In this document: one piece after another, positions 34,401 to 46,399 of the stretch
How the letters are laid out: every line of letters begins with the position of its first letter
Numbering within the stretch: position 1 is the first letter of the stretch
Assembly (NCBI GenBank): GCA_008973525.1
Contig: WACJ01000133.1
Span: 1 to 64,000 of the forward strand
From: Stenopsyche tienmushanensis
Lineage: Eukaryota; Arthropoda; Insecta; Trichoptera; Stenopsychidae
Length of the DNA stretch: 64,000 nt
Direction of reading: 5' to 3'
The notes under the pieces: generated by a model
What the model saw: the letters and a program-made list of their open reading frames with translations, nothing else
Told to the model about the DNA's origin: nothing
Database searches by the model: none
Position numbers and translations under genes: made by a program

Positions 34401-37400
34401 ATATCGCTAACAATTTGGATGTAGAAAATTCAGACATGATTGGCAGCGGAAATTTATATCAGTCTAGAAATGCTCTTCCTCCGTTTGGAATGAGAATGGA
34501 CGGCACGGTACCATCAAATTATGCCCTATCAATTCATTCGAACCAGGGCATAGGCAATTCGGGAATGATGCACGGATCAAACAATGAAAATCATCTCTTG
34601 ACCAATGGTTTTAGTAATGAAAATTGCCACTCTAAAGGAAGGTATATAGGAGAAAATAGCATGAATAAGTTCTTTACAGATTTTCATAAAAATCTCCAAA
34701 TGAAAAGAGTCCAAAATCAAGTAGACGGAAACGGTTTGACGCTGCCTCAGGCACCAGTATCTATCCAGTCGCTCGCGTTCATTGAAAGTCAACATATGCA
34801 GAGAAAATATGGAAATATTCAAGACGTCAACAATCATCCGATTTCAATACATCTTCAGAACGGTTTAGCAGAACAGAACACAACTGATGCAGGACGAATA
34901 AGTAAGCATTTTGTATTTGCCTATATATGTATTTTGCGTATATTTGTTTGGAATGTTTGAAGAAAAAGTGGAATACTTAGCCTTCATGCATTTTTAATTA
35001 TTTAATAGCATTCCCATTTCATGCATACTAAATAATCGCTATCATTTTGTTTATTATATTTTATTTGTTCTCCACTAAATGAAAAGCTATTGTGCTCGAT
35101 TGTATTTGTGCTAACAATGTTTAGTGGCAAATGCTTCTTTATAAAATCGCCGTGCCGTTTGTTTGAATATGAAAGAGCATTTTCTTTTTCGTTCTGCAGG
35201 CATTCATCAACGGTCTGGTAATACCTTTCTTCATCAAAAGTCTGCCATGATCGATCAACAACAGGGACAGGATGGACAAATGACACAAATTAGCGAACAT
35301 CAGGACCAACAAAGCCTGGCGATGGATAAACAGACAATAATTGATGACGATCTTGATTTTGACCCTATCAAAGAAACACAAAAAGGCTTAGCTGAAATGA
35401 TGGCAACTGAAATGATGCAGCAAAATGAACCAAAGTCTAGGTGAATTAATTTTTTATTTTGGTTTATTTATTTAGTGATATGTGTGTTTACGTCTTCTTA
35501 TCTCTTCGGAAGTCCTTTGATCCCTTTTATGTAAAAGCTATCCGGTTTAAAAGCGAAAAAACGATTTTAACCCTTTGCGGACGTATTAAATTTGAACATG
35601 AGTGTTGTCCTGGTCGGAATTACTTTTCATTTAAAAAGCAGTGATACATAACATGCAAGATTATAAATGATAAACAAGATTTATCAATTTTTTATTGAAC
35701 ATTAGATGTATGTTTAGACGATAATGTGTTCAAAACCAGGAGACCGATGGTCTTCCTGGTTTTGAAGAAGTTCTACCAATTTTCGAACAAACATAAAATG
35801 TTACATAAGTGTCCTGTTTTCTTTTCTATCTGACATCTTATATAATATGTAGCTATTTATTGCACAGATCTCTAATCTCTACAAAAAAATTTTTGAAAAA
35901 GACTGCCACCCAGCTACTAATTAAGTACTGCGCAAGAGTGGCAGTGATGTGTCCCTTATGGGCTCTCCATTTGTCTTTTTCCGGATGTCATTCTACTGCT
36001 AATGTTCGTCGTCTTGTACGTTCAGCATCCTCCTTCCGCCGCATAGTACATTCAAGGGACCATGTTGCTAGGGAAGAGCAAGTTGATTCCCAGCTCCTCC
36101 GGTAGGATGTCCCTTTCAATGCTCCATGCTGGGCAGACAAATGTCGTGTGTGCAGCATCGTCATACTTCAGCATCGTCGCTTACCAAAACAGCTGTGCCC
36201 AGTGAGGACCTGGGTCAAGTGGTAGCACAGTTGACCGTGATTTCTGGCTACCCAGGTTCTCAGGTTCGGAATTAGCTTGTGCGTCCACTGACCTTTAGCG
36301 GAGTTGTCCCATCGGGACTGCCACGCCGCCTTGGTGCTTTGTTGAGCGTTATTCCTATCTTCACCTTTCTGTATTGCCTGTCTCTCACAAGCGAGTGAAT
36401 TTGTATTTCTGCAAATTGAAAGAGTAGTTTTCGGTGAAACTAGAAAAGAAAGTCTAAACAAAGAGACTAGCATTTTGGGAATAATCATTCTTTAATATGA
36501 TTTTATTTTATTTTGCCAAAATTGTTAATTCGAAGCTTGAGTACATAACACTTTTACTAGTGGGCGATGTTTATAATATGTATGTACTCCAAGTCGGTGC
36601 ATTGCAGAAATCGAATTCTGCAAATGCAGTCATATATGTGCTTTAGCGATGACGGTAATTGTGCGTGAAAGTGTTAAATGGTCACAATTGAATCTCAGTC
36701 TTTGCGATAATTCCTTGATTTTTTGCTGTGGATTTGACTCGATTAGGGATTTAAATGCATGATCAAAATTTGAAGATCTTGCTGTTCTCCCGATCTTCCC
36801 TTAAACTTCTATTGCCATTGACACAAATTGAGCTCAAACATAAGGTCTTAAATGTACGAATATTTTCATACATACATGGGTGGCTCATACAGCCCTATGT
36901 CTTTTATTATTTGATTTTCGCCAACACGTTAACTTTGATTTGATTTTATAGTTAAAAAAACGACAGTTTTAATAATACGAATATGTTAACTAATTAGCAT
37001 TTTTCTTTATTCAGCCCAGAGTCTAATGAAAGGTTGAATCGAAGAACTCGTCCAGCTCCCGCAGGTTTTACACATATGAATGCTTTTGGTTTAGGAGTTC
37101 CACGTCCGCAGCCGACACAGGGTAATGAAATATTTACTTTTGTAGTAATTTAATTGCAGCAGTTGTTGTTGTTGGAAACATGTCTTCAGCATTTTTTTAA
37201 TTTCAGGTTATTCACAAGGCGGTATGGTAACAGATTGGACTCAAATGGACCCGGCGATTATGTCTACTTCTTTCAATTACCCCCAGAATAAAAATGTAAT
37301 GCATATGCAGCCACAACAGCAGCTCGCACAACCAGATCCTTTTGCTAGGTTCAATCAGTCTCTCTCTATCAATCCAACAATGGTAAATGGAGTAAACAAA

Positions 37401-37850
37401 ATGTTGCAGCAAAATCCACAACACAACATTTCAAACGCAGCACAAATGCAGCAACAGATATCTTTGCTTCAACAATCACAGCCACAACAAGGAAATAGAA
37501 TGCATCATCAAAATGGAATGGTTATATCACAACAGCAGCAACAACTTCCAAACAACCACATGCTAAATAATCAGTCTTCATCACAGCAGTATCTCAATCC
37601 GGCACACATGCAACAGAGAAAAATGCATTCTATGATGGGATCAGTTAATAACGGATGGGTTGTTCCTTCAAATAGTTTACAGATGCCCAGTGGACAGTAT
37701 ACTAATGGTTATTATAACAATGCAAATGTTTTAAACAATGGTTCTCCTCTAGAAATGAATCAGAATAGTAAATTTATCAATATTCCCTTATTTGCAAGTG
37801 CTCCCAAAAATAATACACCTGTCACCACAGAATGTATTGAATCTAAATAG
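25479..37850 (+). CDS. Cnot4: CCR4-NOT subunit 4 E3 ubiquitin ligase (Not4); complete
   Basis: Cnot4/Not4 is a RING E3 ubiquitin ligase tied to the CCR4-NOT deadenylase, acting in mRNA decay and co-translational quality control. Coding exons: 25479-25511, 25589-25660, 28855-28968, 29502-29651, 29811-29897, 29992-30181, 30263-30433, 31114-31183, 31323-31516, 33630-34901, 35200-35440, 37015-37121, 37207-37850; 3345 bp, 1114 residues plus stop. The C4C4 RING uses C13, C16, C30, C32, C37, C40, C52, C55. A basic coiled stretch (about 77-100) leads into the RRM starting LVFVVGL (109-115). A C-x8-C-x4-C-x3-H finger uses C195, C204, C209, H213, followed by HELGD. The long tail has 12 consecutive serines, an Asn/Lys-rich part, the family motif DDDLDFDP in exon 12, and a Gln/Asn/Met-rich end. 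An in-frame TAA at 25410 supports the ATG. It is longer than human CNOT4 because of the low-complexity 1272-bp exon. Confidence 0.95.
26191..26481 (-). pseudogene. mariner transposase C-terminal relic
   Basis: [20 protein letters not shown], then KNIHSMM, matches the [16 protein letters not shown] end of mariner transposase. The final helix is degraded by poly-A/T. It lies in Cnot4 intron 2 of the coding exons. Confidence 0.75.
26520..26780 (+). repeat. Dispersed repeat, longest copy
   Basis: Begins ATATATAAAAATCAATGTTT and carries the core TACCGTTCATCCGATTGCA and ATAAAACTTTG, then about 150 bp shared with 7225-7410 (reversed), 42755-42900 and 48345-48540. No open frame. Confidence 0.65.
27130..28850. 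other. Cnot4 intron, no further feature seen
   Basis: AT-rich with only chance frames. Confidence 0.4.
30570..30740 (+). repeat. GGTCCGAAAAG repeat, copy a (Cnot4 intron)
   Basis: Contains CGATCATTCGTCATGTCAGC, the small palindrome GGTCCGAAAAGTGGACC, GTTGGACACA and TTTAGGGCTTTTTATGG. The same ordered blocks recur at 40640, 58345, 60125 and 61812, all in plus orientation. Family unknown. Confidence 0.65.
31660..32300 (-). pseudogene. mariner relic with a nested R1-type LINE piece
   Basis: The left end reads GGGTCTACCGGAAAGCTC. On the minus strand, 31867-31690 gives [20 protein letters not shown] and [19 protein letters not shown]. Near 32290-32165 are [20 protein letters not shown] N-terminal residues. 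Between them (32160-32000) the frame reads [20 protein letters not shown], an R1/CR1-type RT segment, so a LINE fragment splits the mariner. It sits in the Cnot4 intron before the large exon. Confidence 0.7.
32309..32459. mobile_element. Small TTAA-flanked MITE, piggyBac type
   Basis: TTAACCTTTTCGTTAGTGAG opens the unit and GGGGTTAA closes it, with TTAA at both ends as for piggyBac elements. The internal GTCTCAGTCTCC / CTGTCTCTGTC block is repeated at 33245-33295. Confidence 0.5.
32849..33372. mobile_element. Second TTAA-flanked MITE of the same family
   Basis: Starts TTAACCTTTTCGTTAGTGAG (32845-32864) and ends GTACTCACGAAACGGTTAA, an imperfect inverted repeat with TTAA on both sides. Its 3' part (33231-33350) is a close direct copy of 32320-32440. 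Confidence 0.55.
35880..36490 (-). pseudogene. R1/LOA-type LINE C-terminal relic
   Basis: The minus strand 36340-36168 reads [40 protein letters not shown] and LTGHSCF, typical of the R1-clade ORF2 tail. The downstream part (36160-35930) gives a broken Cys/Trp-rich tail. The flank 36460-36620 matches 1285-1450. It lies in a Cnot4 intron. Confidence 0.75.
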
Positions 37851-39430
37851 ATTTGTTACAACAAACAACACATAGTAAACATATATACGTTTAAACAGAT
37901 TGACAAGTATTTATATATTATTATATAATATTTTCATATTTTTTTCAAAGTAACTGCTCAAAGCCTTTTTTTGTTGATATTCATGGTCTTATCGTCTTCG
38001 ATCGTCGCATATTAACGGGCGGGAGATCGATTGCACCTTAATGAGAAAAAAAATGTCTTGAGGTATCTCTGAAAACTTTATGTGCAATGAAAATATCTAG
38101 GATTATCAAATTTTTATGTGATTTTTCACAAATGTTTTGTTATTCGTTCTTTCGTTTTTTAAATGGATAAACTATACTAATGGGGAACGATTTATTAATT
38201 TATGCGTTTTGCAACAGCACAATTTGTTTGGAATATTCTATTTATTGGTTTTCATGAATTAATTTATATAGTTCGTAATTCAACAGTGCCGTATAAGCCA
38301 CCATCAAAATTATACGATAAAAATGTAAACATCCGTATATGTATACACGTGCCACATACATTACACAAAACACACGTACACACAATCACATCAATTACAA
38401 ATCATCTATACACAATATTTAAAAGATATCAAAAATGACAAAATCTATAGAGATTCATTAGTTAAGTGAAATATAATGAATAATTATCATATTATTTTGG
38501 GAGTGAAGGGGCAATAATTAACCAAGAAGTGAGTCATGTGGTTAAAAAAGTGACCTAGTGAAGTTATATATGTATTGAAAGATATGTGCGAAGAAATGAA
38601 TTAATCTTGTAATACAAGAGTTTTGGCTTAAAATTACAGACATAATATTGAAAATATACTTGTTGTTTTATTTACACGTCGACGAAAGCGAAATACGTAT
38701 AATTGTGATCTGTATAAAATTCGTACGGTTGCGGAATATGACGGGAAACAATCATAAATTTATCATTTATAGGAGGCTATACTGTTCCGGAGGATAAATT
38801 CATACACTTCATAAACATGACTGAATTAATTAATTCCGATTAATATTCACTCAATCTCTGATAACAAATTGATCATATGTTTTTTTATTATGACATATAA
38901 TCGAATAGCGTACGAACTACAATCAAACTTTAGAATGCACTTCATCATGTATATTATTTGTTTTATTTTCGTTGTCTATATTTCCAGACATGTTCACCAC
39001 CTGTTCAAGTTCACAAACAGTCAAACTTGATTATAACGAGCAACAGAGGACTGACTGTATTTAATTTGCTCGCTAAAGCCATTATTCATTACACTAGAGT
39101 TATTTGATCCTAGAGAATTTAAGTGAGTATTCAGTTTTATTTAACTATTGATATGATCAATGCGTTAATTATATTGCATTAGATTGTCTAGTTGAAAATG
39201 TCGTTTTTTTAAACGAAAGAGTTAAATTCAAACAAATTAAATATTAATTCATTTCATCGGTACAATGTATTCTCCTCGAGTGGATACGACCTTTTCCCAT
39301 CTATTTAATAATATTTGAAGAATAAAATTCAACAGGTTTTGATATAAATATTTTTCACCTCTTCTATATTTATGGTTTTATTCCTCAATAAATAATGATG
39401 CATCGATCTAAATAAATGATAGTCGGAAAG
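37851..39430 (+). other. Cnot4 3' UTR and downstream DNA
   Basis: AT-rich and non-coding. No AATAAA was found close to the stop; the first clear one that I noticed is near 39321, so the poly(A) site is uncertain and may use a variant signal. Confidence 0.35.
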
Positions 39431-39469
39431 ATCTTATTTAGAATTTATCTTTGTTTTCGTTTAGATGAA

Positions 39470-39740
39470 TTTTGTCTGTCCACGATGACGTTATGAACAA
39501 ACTTATACAGCGCAATAAGCAAGTATTATCTGCGGACATAGACGCAGGCGTACCCCATGATTTTTCACTTGTTCCACAGAAGTAATATTTTTTAACACGA
39601 AGCGAATGTTCTAATGACTTGAAAGGATGATAGTCTGAAGGTGCAATATCATGAGAATATGGTGGACAGCTCTGCCGTGACAGTTTGGCCAGGTTTTAAT
39701 TTTTCATAGTGAATTACGCCAATAAAATCCCACCAAACAC
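39470..39740 (-). pseudogene. mariner transposase C-terminal relic
   Basis: The minus-strand frame reads PPYSHDIAPSDYHPFKSLEH, SLRVKKYYFC, then GTPASMSADNTCLLRC, the end of a mariner transposase; no start or TIR seen. Confidence 0.65.
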
Positions 39741-39839
39741 AAAGGTTTTATTTATTTATTTATTTGGAAACCCAACAGCTTTACATATATAATTAGCTGT
39801 AGATTAGAAATATTACAAGTCAATAAAAATATTTCACAT

Positions 39840-40330
39840 TTAGCAAAGGATGGCTGACTGGATTTTTGAAATGAAATTCATTCCATAACCTCAAGATTAA
39901 AGGTGAGACTGCATTAGCCGTTGAAGGAATAACTTCTGTTTATTCGGAGAAGTTTGTCAAAATAATTTGTGGAGAAAGCTTTGATACTTTTTCTCAAAAT
40001 GATGTTGATGAATTGCTTTAGGAATGACGATTTTGCCCTTGAATGACGATGATGTTATTGGTTTGATTTTACATGGTAGCGAAGAAAAAGAAGACGATAT
40101 TAAAGTAGAAGATATTCCTGCTCCTCTTAGTGTAAAGATTATATAAAAAGCTAGTCAACTTTACAATAAATCCAAATTACGAACTGCGTAAAAAAAGAAT
40201 AGTTAAATCATCGCAAAGTTTAATCGCCGATTACATTTTAAATAAGATGATTTCAACATGTGATGATAGTTCTGATATATGTTCATAAATATGCATGCTG
40301 ATTGATGTACAATTATCTTATAGAATAGAC
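39840..40330 (+). pseudogene. Possible pogo/Tigger or CENP-B-type transposase relic
   Basis: Broken plus-strand frame with FLKWNSFHNLKIKGETALAV, EKFVKIICGESFDT and a DEL block, then an acidic region. The layout resembles the HTH-to-DDE junction of Tigger/jerky-like proteins (G.A..AD...AEKFV). Weak. Confidence 0.4.
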
Positions 40331-40639
40331 TTTAATAAAGCAATTCTAAGATAAATATGTATGACATTGATTTGAAGTTATGCGATTTTTAAAAAAAAAA
40401 GAAGTTTTTTTAGATGCGAATTTTTTATATGCGACTCCCCGTCGAATGTATCTGTCGCATAAAAACAGTGTATATAAAACACGCTAGGCGATGAAAGTGT
40501 TAAGATGACTTCCCATTCATGACAAAATTTGAATATGGTTTTACATTAAGCAATTCTACTTTACATGAACCAACACTGATTGATTGTCCGTTTATATAAT
40601 ATATACCAAGTTGTCTAAACCCTTATCATTATGTTCAAG

Positions 40640-40805
40640 AATGGTATCCGATCGCGAGCCGCTCATTCGTCATATCAGGGGTCTGAAAAGCGGACCGATT
40701 GAGCATACAAACCTTATGGGCGCTCCATCCTCTTTCAGGACCTTTTGCGGCATTTTCTATGATCTGTACGATCACGGAAGCAACGTAGCATCTAGACACT
40801 TTCTA
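40640..40805 (+). repeat. GGTCCGAAAAG repeat, copy b
   Basis: Contains CGATCGCGAGCCGCTCATTC, CTGAAAAGCGGACCGATTG, and TATGATCTGTACGATCACGG as in copy a. No coding frame. Confidence 0.65.
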
Positions 40806-40915
40806 TCATAGCATTTTCTTTACAAGAGTAACCACTATTTATACGTACGTTAGGTGGGATATTTTGGGAATATCTTTGTATATTATTTTAAATCATACAT
40901 TATAATAGTATTTAA

Positions 40916-41893
40916 CCCTTTGAGTGCCGGAGGCCGATATATCGGCTCTTGTTGCACTGGCGAGAAGTGCCAGAGCCGATATATCGGCCCGCGCCTTGTA
41001 GCGCTTTACTATTTGCATTGCGAGAGAACTCTATCTCAAAATAAATTTAGAATACGTTATAAATTATCTAATTTCATTACGAGAGAATTAAAATAAATAG
41101 TTTTTCGTTTTATTTCTTTGACGACAACATTTTCCTATCGCTTGGAGGTACCGAAATCTAACATAAAAGTTCAACCAATGTGCCACGTATAGGCGTATGG
41201 AAACTTCCAGGAAATTTGGAAAGAGTTTGCGTGGTGTGCAGCAGAAAGGATGGTGGTCCAAAAAAAAAACACGCATAATTTGTAATAAGTGCAACAAAGG
41301 ATTGCATGGAGTGTGCATTAGCAGCCACGAATGCTAAATAAATTATTTGTGTGAGTTTTACAACAAAATTTTACACATTTACAATATATAAATATAAATA
41401 TTTATAACAACATAATTTTGTTTCAGCAATGTTATATTACCTATACCAATTACATATGTCGAAAGAGATAATCCGCCCGGCGCCTACCATGTACCTTCGA
41501 GTTATGTTTTATTTTTGTTATGTAGTTTTGTTTATTTTGGTACAAAATGCATTGGAAATGCAAAGTATATACTTCATAATAATTGGCCCATATAAAATTA
41601 TGATGGAAAGATGACTGTTTGTATATGCAAATATGTTTTGTATAAGAGAACTCAACTTTTACTTTATTTATAAACATTTATACTTTTGTTTTTTCTAAAA
41701 TGTTAATTGAATACAAAAAAAGTAGTGTCATTATTTTGTTGTGTATTTCATCCACAATATATGGTTTTTTGAATCATGTAAATATTGTTCCTCGTTTGGT
41801 TTTTATAAACATTTTTCCGAATCCTTGTAAAACTGTAAAATTCGGCTGGTTTTTCTCGCATAGGCACCTCTATTTAGCCCGGCACTAAAAGGG
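40916..41893 (+). mobile_element. Internally deleted piggyBac with intact TTAA duplication
   Basis: The left end CCCTTTGAGTGCCGG and right end CCGGCACTAAAAGGG are inverted repeats (14 of 15) and abut TTAA at 40912-40915 and 41894-41897. This is the piggyBac signature. Near the left end is a palindrome of CCGATATATCGG units (40932-40988). At about 41185-41335 a frame reads KLPGNLERVCVVCSRK, then ICNKCNKGLHGVC and a stop: the Cys-rich C-terminal domain of a piggyBac transposase. The catalytic part is missing, so it is non-autonomous. Confidence 0.85.
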
Positions 41894-41956
41894 TTAATAT
41901 ATTGCATTTATAACAGTATTATTTAACTTTAAAAAATAAGTTGGATTTCCAAGGGA

Positions 41957-41969
41957 GGGGGGGGGGGGG
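41957..41969. repeat. Run of 13 G
   Basis: A homopolymer G run, rare in this AT-rich DNA; it could also be a sequencing-sensitive site. Confidence 0.8.
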
Positions 41970-42509
41970 AAGCGTTAAGTTAGAAGCTTGCCACGGGTGC
42001 TTCATACCTTAGTTACGGATCTGACTATTTCAATTTGAATTCGGCTACATTTCTACCCAACAAAATGGTCAAACGGTCTTTGAATGTATAATTTAATAGT
42101 AAAACATTCCAATTAAAGATGAAATCACCATTTTGAATTTTGGAATATTGTGCATAACGGTAGTTTAGGATTGATTAATTTCAATTTAATTATGAATCCA
42201 ATTATTCTTCGCCCTTATATGCTAACTACTATGCTATTAGAAAGAAGTCAGTATCCTAATGTAGTACTTACTAATTATTGATTTGATTTGGTATTGAAAT
42301 GTATCTTAAAATAGAATAAAGTATATGTGTGTAAAGTTCAAAAAAAGCTATGACTTAAATAGAAAAAGTGAAGATGTGTTCCATGGAAAATATTCCCAAA
42401 ATCGCACAAAGAATGTGAATGATAAAAAATCAGGTAAACAATAAGGCATAAGAAAATAATTTAAAAACTTTATTTTATTTTATTAAGAAATAATATTTTT
42501 GGTAACATT

Positions 42510-42556
42510 TTAAGGATGTCTGACATCTGGCATCTCTAATGCCAGACATCCTGTAT
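42510..42556. repeat. Hairpin-forming inverted repeat
   Basis: AGGATGTCTG...ATCTGGCAT followed after a few bases by AATGCCAGACATCCT can fold back on itself. It may be the joined ends of a decayed transposon. Confidence 0.55.
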
Positions 42557-42754
42557 GATAATTTTCGTTGTGATTTTCGATATGGTTCAAAATTGCTCTC
42601 TTCTTCGGAAGAAATAGTTTGCGCAGTTGTAGAATCAGTATCAATCTTATAATTGTTCTGCGTAGATTTTCTCTTTCTAACAATATAATTAGTGATTAAA
42701 TAGTGATCCCTTGATCCAAAGGTTGAATGATTGTTGTATTTACAAATGTCTAAT

Positions 42755-42905
42755 GTACAAAAATAAAAAAAATGTTTGTTCGTATTCTATGCGCTGCTAT
42801 ACCGTTCATTCGATTGCGATAAAACTTTGCCAACTTATTGTTTGTACTTTCTCAAATAATATAGGTACATTACAATTAACCTAATAAAACAGGGACACCA
42901 GCAGA
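42755..42905 (+). repeat. Dispersed repeat copy (TACCGTTCATTCGATTGCG core)
   Basis: Same family as 26520-26780, with the core followed by ATAAAACTTTGCCAACTTATT. Confidence 0.6.
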
Positions 42906-43129
42906 TAGGGTGAATTGTTACGATGAATCAGCATTGCTTAGATGAGTAATTTTAAATTTCAGATGTATCGTCCCCGGCATTCATGAGATCGAAGGAATGC
43001 CAATCGAAGGGTCCGGTCATACAGGAAGACATACGGTCTCTCCATTCAGGATGAGTATTACTTCTATGTAAAGGAGGAAGTCAAGATTGTCTTTCAATAA
43101 TGAATACCGCTAAGTTTGAATTATTCGCT

Positions 43130-45340
43130 AAGGATTAATTATTACAAAAAACTTATTTTTTCATAATTTTCAAGACATAAATGGGAATTCAAGAAGAGGA
43201 TTTATTCAATAAAAATCAAGATAATGGTTCTTTAAATTTTTATAATATTTTTCTTTAATATCGCATCGTAGTAACATAACATCACATAATATTCACAAGT
43301 CATATTCATTCAATATGCTGATGTACAAATTCATTTTACATTTTTTTTCATATAATTAAAGCTTAAAATTAAATTTACATTAAAAATGCATTGGTCATAA
43401 AACAAGACTTTTACTATAGTAAATGACACAGTTGCTCGTCACAATCGATGAGCAATTTACGCTAAGGTGACATCAAACGAAACGGTCGTAACGTAATAAA
43501 TTAATGTTTACTTTACATATTTTGTATCTTACATACGTGTTTTAACGTTAAAACATTCCATTTTATAAAAAAAATATCTTCGATAATGCTCGGCATTAAA
43601 TTGACTAAATATGAGATTCTAGCGATTAATTAAAAAAAATTATTATCGACATTAATAGTAAAAAAAAAGGATCTATTTTCCAAAACATCAACTTGTATTG
43701 TCATTATATACACATCTTTTTATAGTTTATTTCACCAAATCTTATATTATATTGAAAGACGTTGAAAAAGTGATCGGAATTATAAAAACACTTTAATGAA
43801 TGTAATGTAAAATTAATTTATTTTTGTATAATTAGCTTATTATAGCAACGACCTTTTTATATCGGCATCTATTAAAATAAAACTCTCTAAAATATGGCAT
43901 TTTTGAATGATTATTACTAGTTAAATGCAAGCGAAAATTAGTAAATAAATGTTTTAAAAATAAAAATAAACGTATATTTGTGACGTCGGTAACGGTTTCA
44001 TATAGACTTCGGTTATTGGCGTTTCTTAATCGTTTATAATTCAATTGTAAAATTTTAATCTATACGAAAACATCTAGTCGTATGAAACAAACATCGATGC
44101 GAATTTAAATGCGTTATAATTTTTAATAAACAATACAAAATAACGGATATCTTATATCGGTATGATATGACTGTTTTGAATATGCGCGGGTAAAAATCAT
44201 TTATTTACGTTTAATTACTTTTAATATTACATTAAATCTAGAATTAATAAAAATGAAATCAATATGGATGTTAAATATGCACTTACAATTAATATGTTGA
44301 AAAGAAAACTTCATTTTTGAAATAAAATTTTACCAACATGCTGTTATGCTACTAATAGAGCTATACTATAAGAGTTACAAATATTCTTTATCGACTCGAT
44401 ACATTCCTTTGATCAGATTAACAGACGTGTTTATAAATCATATAAGCTATCATCCCTCGTTTAATGAATCGTATGTATTATATTTTGTTAGATTAATCTT
44501 CGACTTGTTTGATTTACGCGTTGACATATTAATAATTGCGTCTCGATTCAAATCGCTGCATAAATACTGCAAGTGGAAGGTTAATCGCACGCAATCACAC
44601 CGAACACTAGATTTAACATTGAACGAATTTAACAAATTTAAATTAGAATTAATATTTATATAAACATCTTGATACGTAAACAATTGTATAAAAGTTCAGT
44701 ACGATATGAATTAGATCACATAGCTTTTGCGTTGCATCAATTGACGAATCTCAAACGAGAACATATTAATAAGACCGATAAACAAAACTTATACGATCAA
44801 TTATATTTATATAATGCCATTAGAAATTAAAAGTTGATATAATCAGCGCTCGTTGAGGTAAAAATCTTCCAAAATTTGATACGTGATCGATATGACGTTG
44901 AAGTCGCGAAGTCAAACATTGTTTCATCAGACTGCGACTCAAAGTGAACGCGTGATCATTGAAATAGTATGAATAAATGCTAAATGTACATTTATCGTTA
45001 AACTAGTCATTAATACTACATCTTCACATAGGAAAGTTAAAAACCTACTTATACAAATATTAGTATTTAAATTCATTAACTAACCCTCATAATAAGTTTT
45101 TGCACAGATATTTTCTTGCCGCATGCATGTAAAGTTTTTCAAGAGTATAAAAATGTGATAATCCATCAGCATACTTATAAATTATAATATAAAATAGGGA
45201 TTCGTTAATCCTTACATTTATTCCTGAAACATAAAAGATACATTTTAGTTTATTATGATTTAATTCGTATTCGTTATATTAACATTTATTAGGTTCTATT
45301 CATCCGTTACGAGAGTAAAAAACATCTTTGTTCTTATTTA
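43130..45340. other. AT-rich intergenic DNA, no gene seen
   Basis: No repeat or domain recognised. It lies 2-4 kb past the Mp stop and could include distal Mp 3' UTR, but nothing in the sequence proves this. Confidence 0.35.
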
Positions 45341-45349
45341 ATTAGTATG

Positions 45350-46210
45350 CATATCTTATTATGTTAGTTAGACGGGCCGCTTTTGCGCTGAAAGCCTCCT
45401 CCAAATTTCTCCCAAAACCGTTGGATCATTCAGTATGAATTGTCCGTTAGTTCTATTATTCTTTAAAAGCAAGTCCTTTAACTACTTCCTTCATAGACCA
45501 GTATTTATTCCATGTATTCTATTTCTCCTTCCGTGCAGGACTTGAATGATGAGATGACCAAGACAAATATATTCTTCGATGTAGTCACTTTTTATCGTAA
45601 CCATCCTTTTGTGTCTATTTATTTTAGGTCTCCTTGTTTTACCCCTAGTTCTACTTATCGAATATCGGTCATTTTGTCTCTAGACATGCTCTTGTCGTAT
45701 ATTTCGAAGTCTACAAAGGCTATACTAAGCGGAAGATCATACCCTTAGTTAAGATATAAGATTAAAGAGTTTGATAAGTGGTTTTATTAAATTTATTGGC
45801 ATTTCAGTCTCACTCACTTGGTGATACTGAATTTTTGTTCGTTATGTTCGTATACATTTCAGGTATCTTTTTTTTATATTTGTGATCATTACAGAATTTG
45901 TTAGCTACCATTGTTAGGTAACGTCCGTGTTGCAATAGTTCCTGAGGTATTTAGTAGCTGTGTTATAATCTCTTTTGTGTTGTCTATTATTTTATATGCT
46001 TTTTTAATACATCATGTTTCTTCTAGGAATTTACTTATTTTGTTTATTTTATATTTTGTGTTTTATGTTATGTTTTATTTTTTTAATATATTAATCTATG
46101 GCGATTTTTTTGTAGTTTTTGGATATTCAGATAAAGGAGGATAACTCTTCTTCCCATCTATCATTCTTCGACTTTCCGTTCGGTATTTTCCAGGCCAATT
46201 TTTAGTCTAT
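45350..46210 (-). pseudogene. LINE reverse transcriptase relic (RTE/BovB-like)
   Basis: Minus-strand pieces include YDLPLSIAFVDFE (the LPL.IAFVDYEKAFD motif), then VELGVKQGDLK (GVKQGD motif) and a RWEEE-like end near 46160. Stops and gaps are frequent. Confidence 0.55.
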
Positions 46211-46399
46211 ATTAAAAGCAAAAATTAATAAGCTCTTTTTCCCATTTTATTTCTTTTACCGTAGTCGAGGTCTTTCATTACTAATCATTCGTTTTGTGTG
46301 AATAATTTAATAGTTGTGTTTAATCATCATGACAGTCGTTGGGTTTGGGAAAGAAGAGGGTTGAAATTTAGTGAAAATTCAACATAATTAAGTCATACT

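Noticed and set aside
43832..44683. Several 70-105-codon frames in AT-rich intergenic DNA
   Set aside because: No start context, domain or splice support; lengths are within chance and composition is that of the surrounding DNA.
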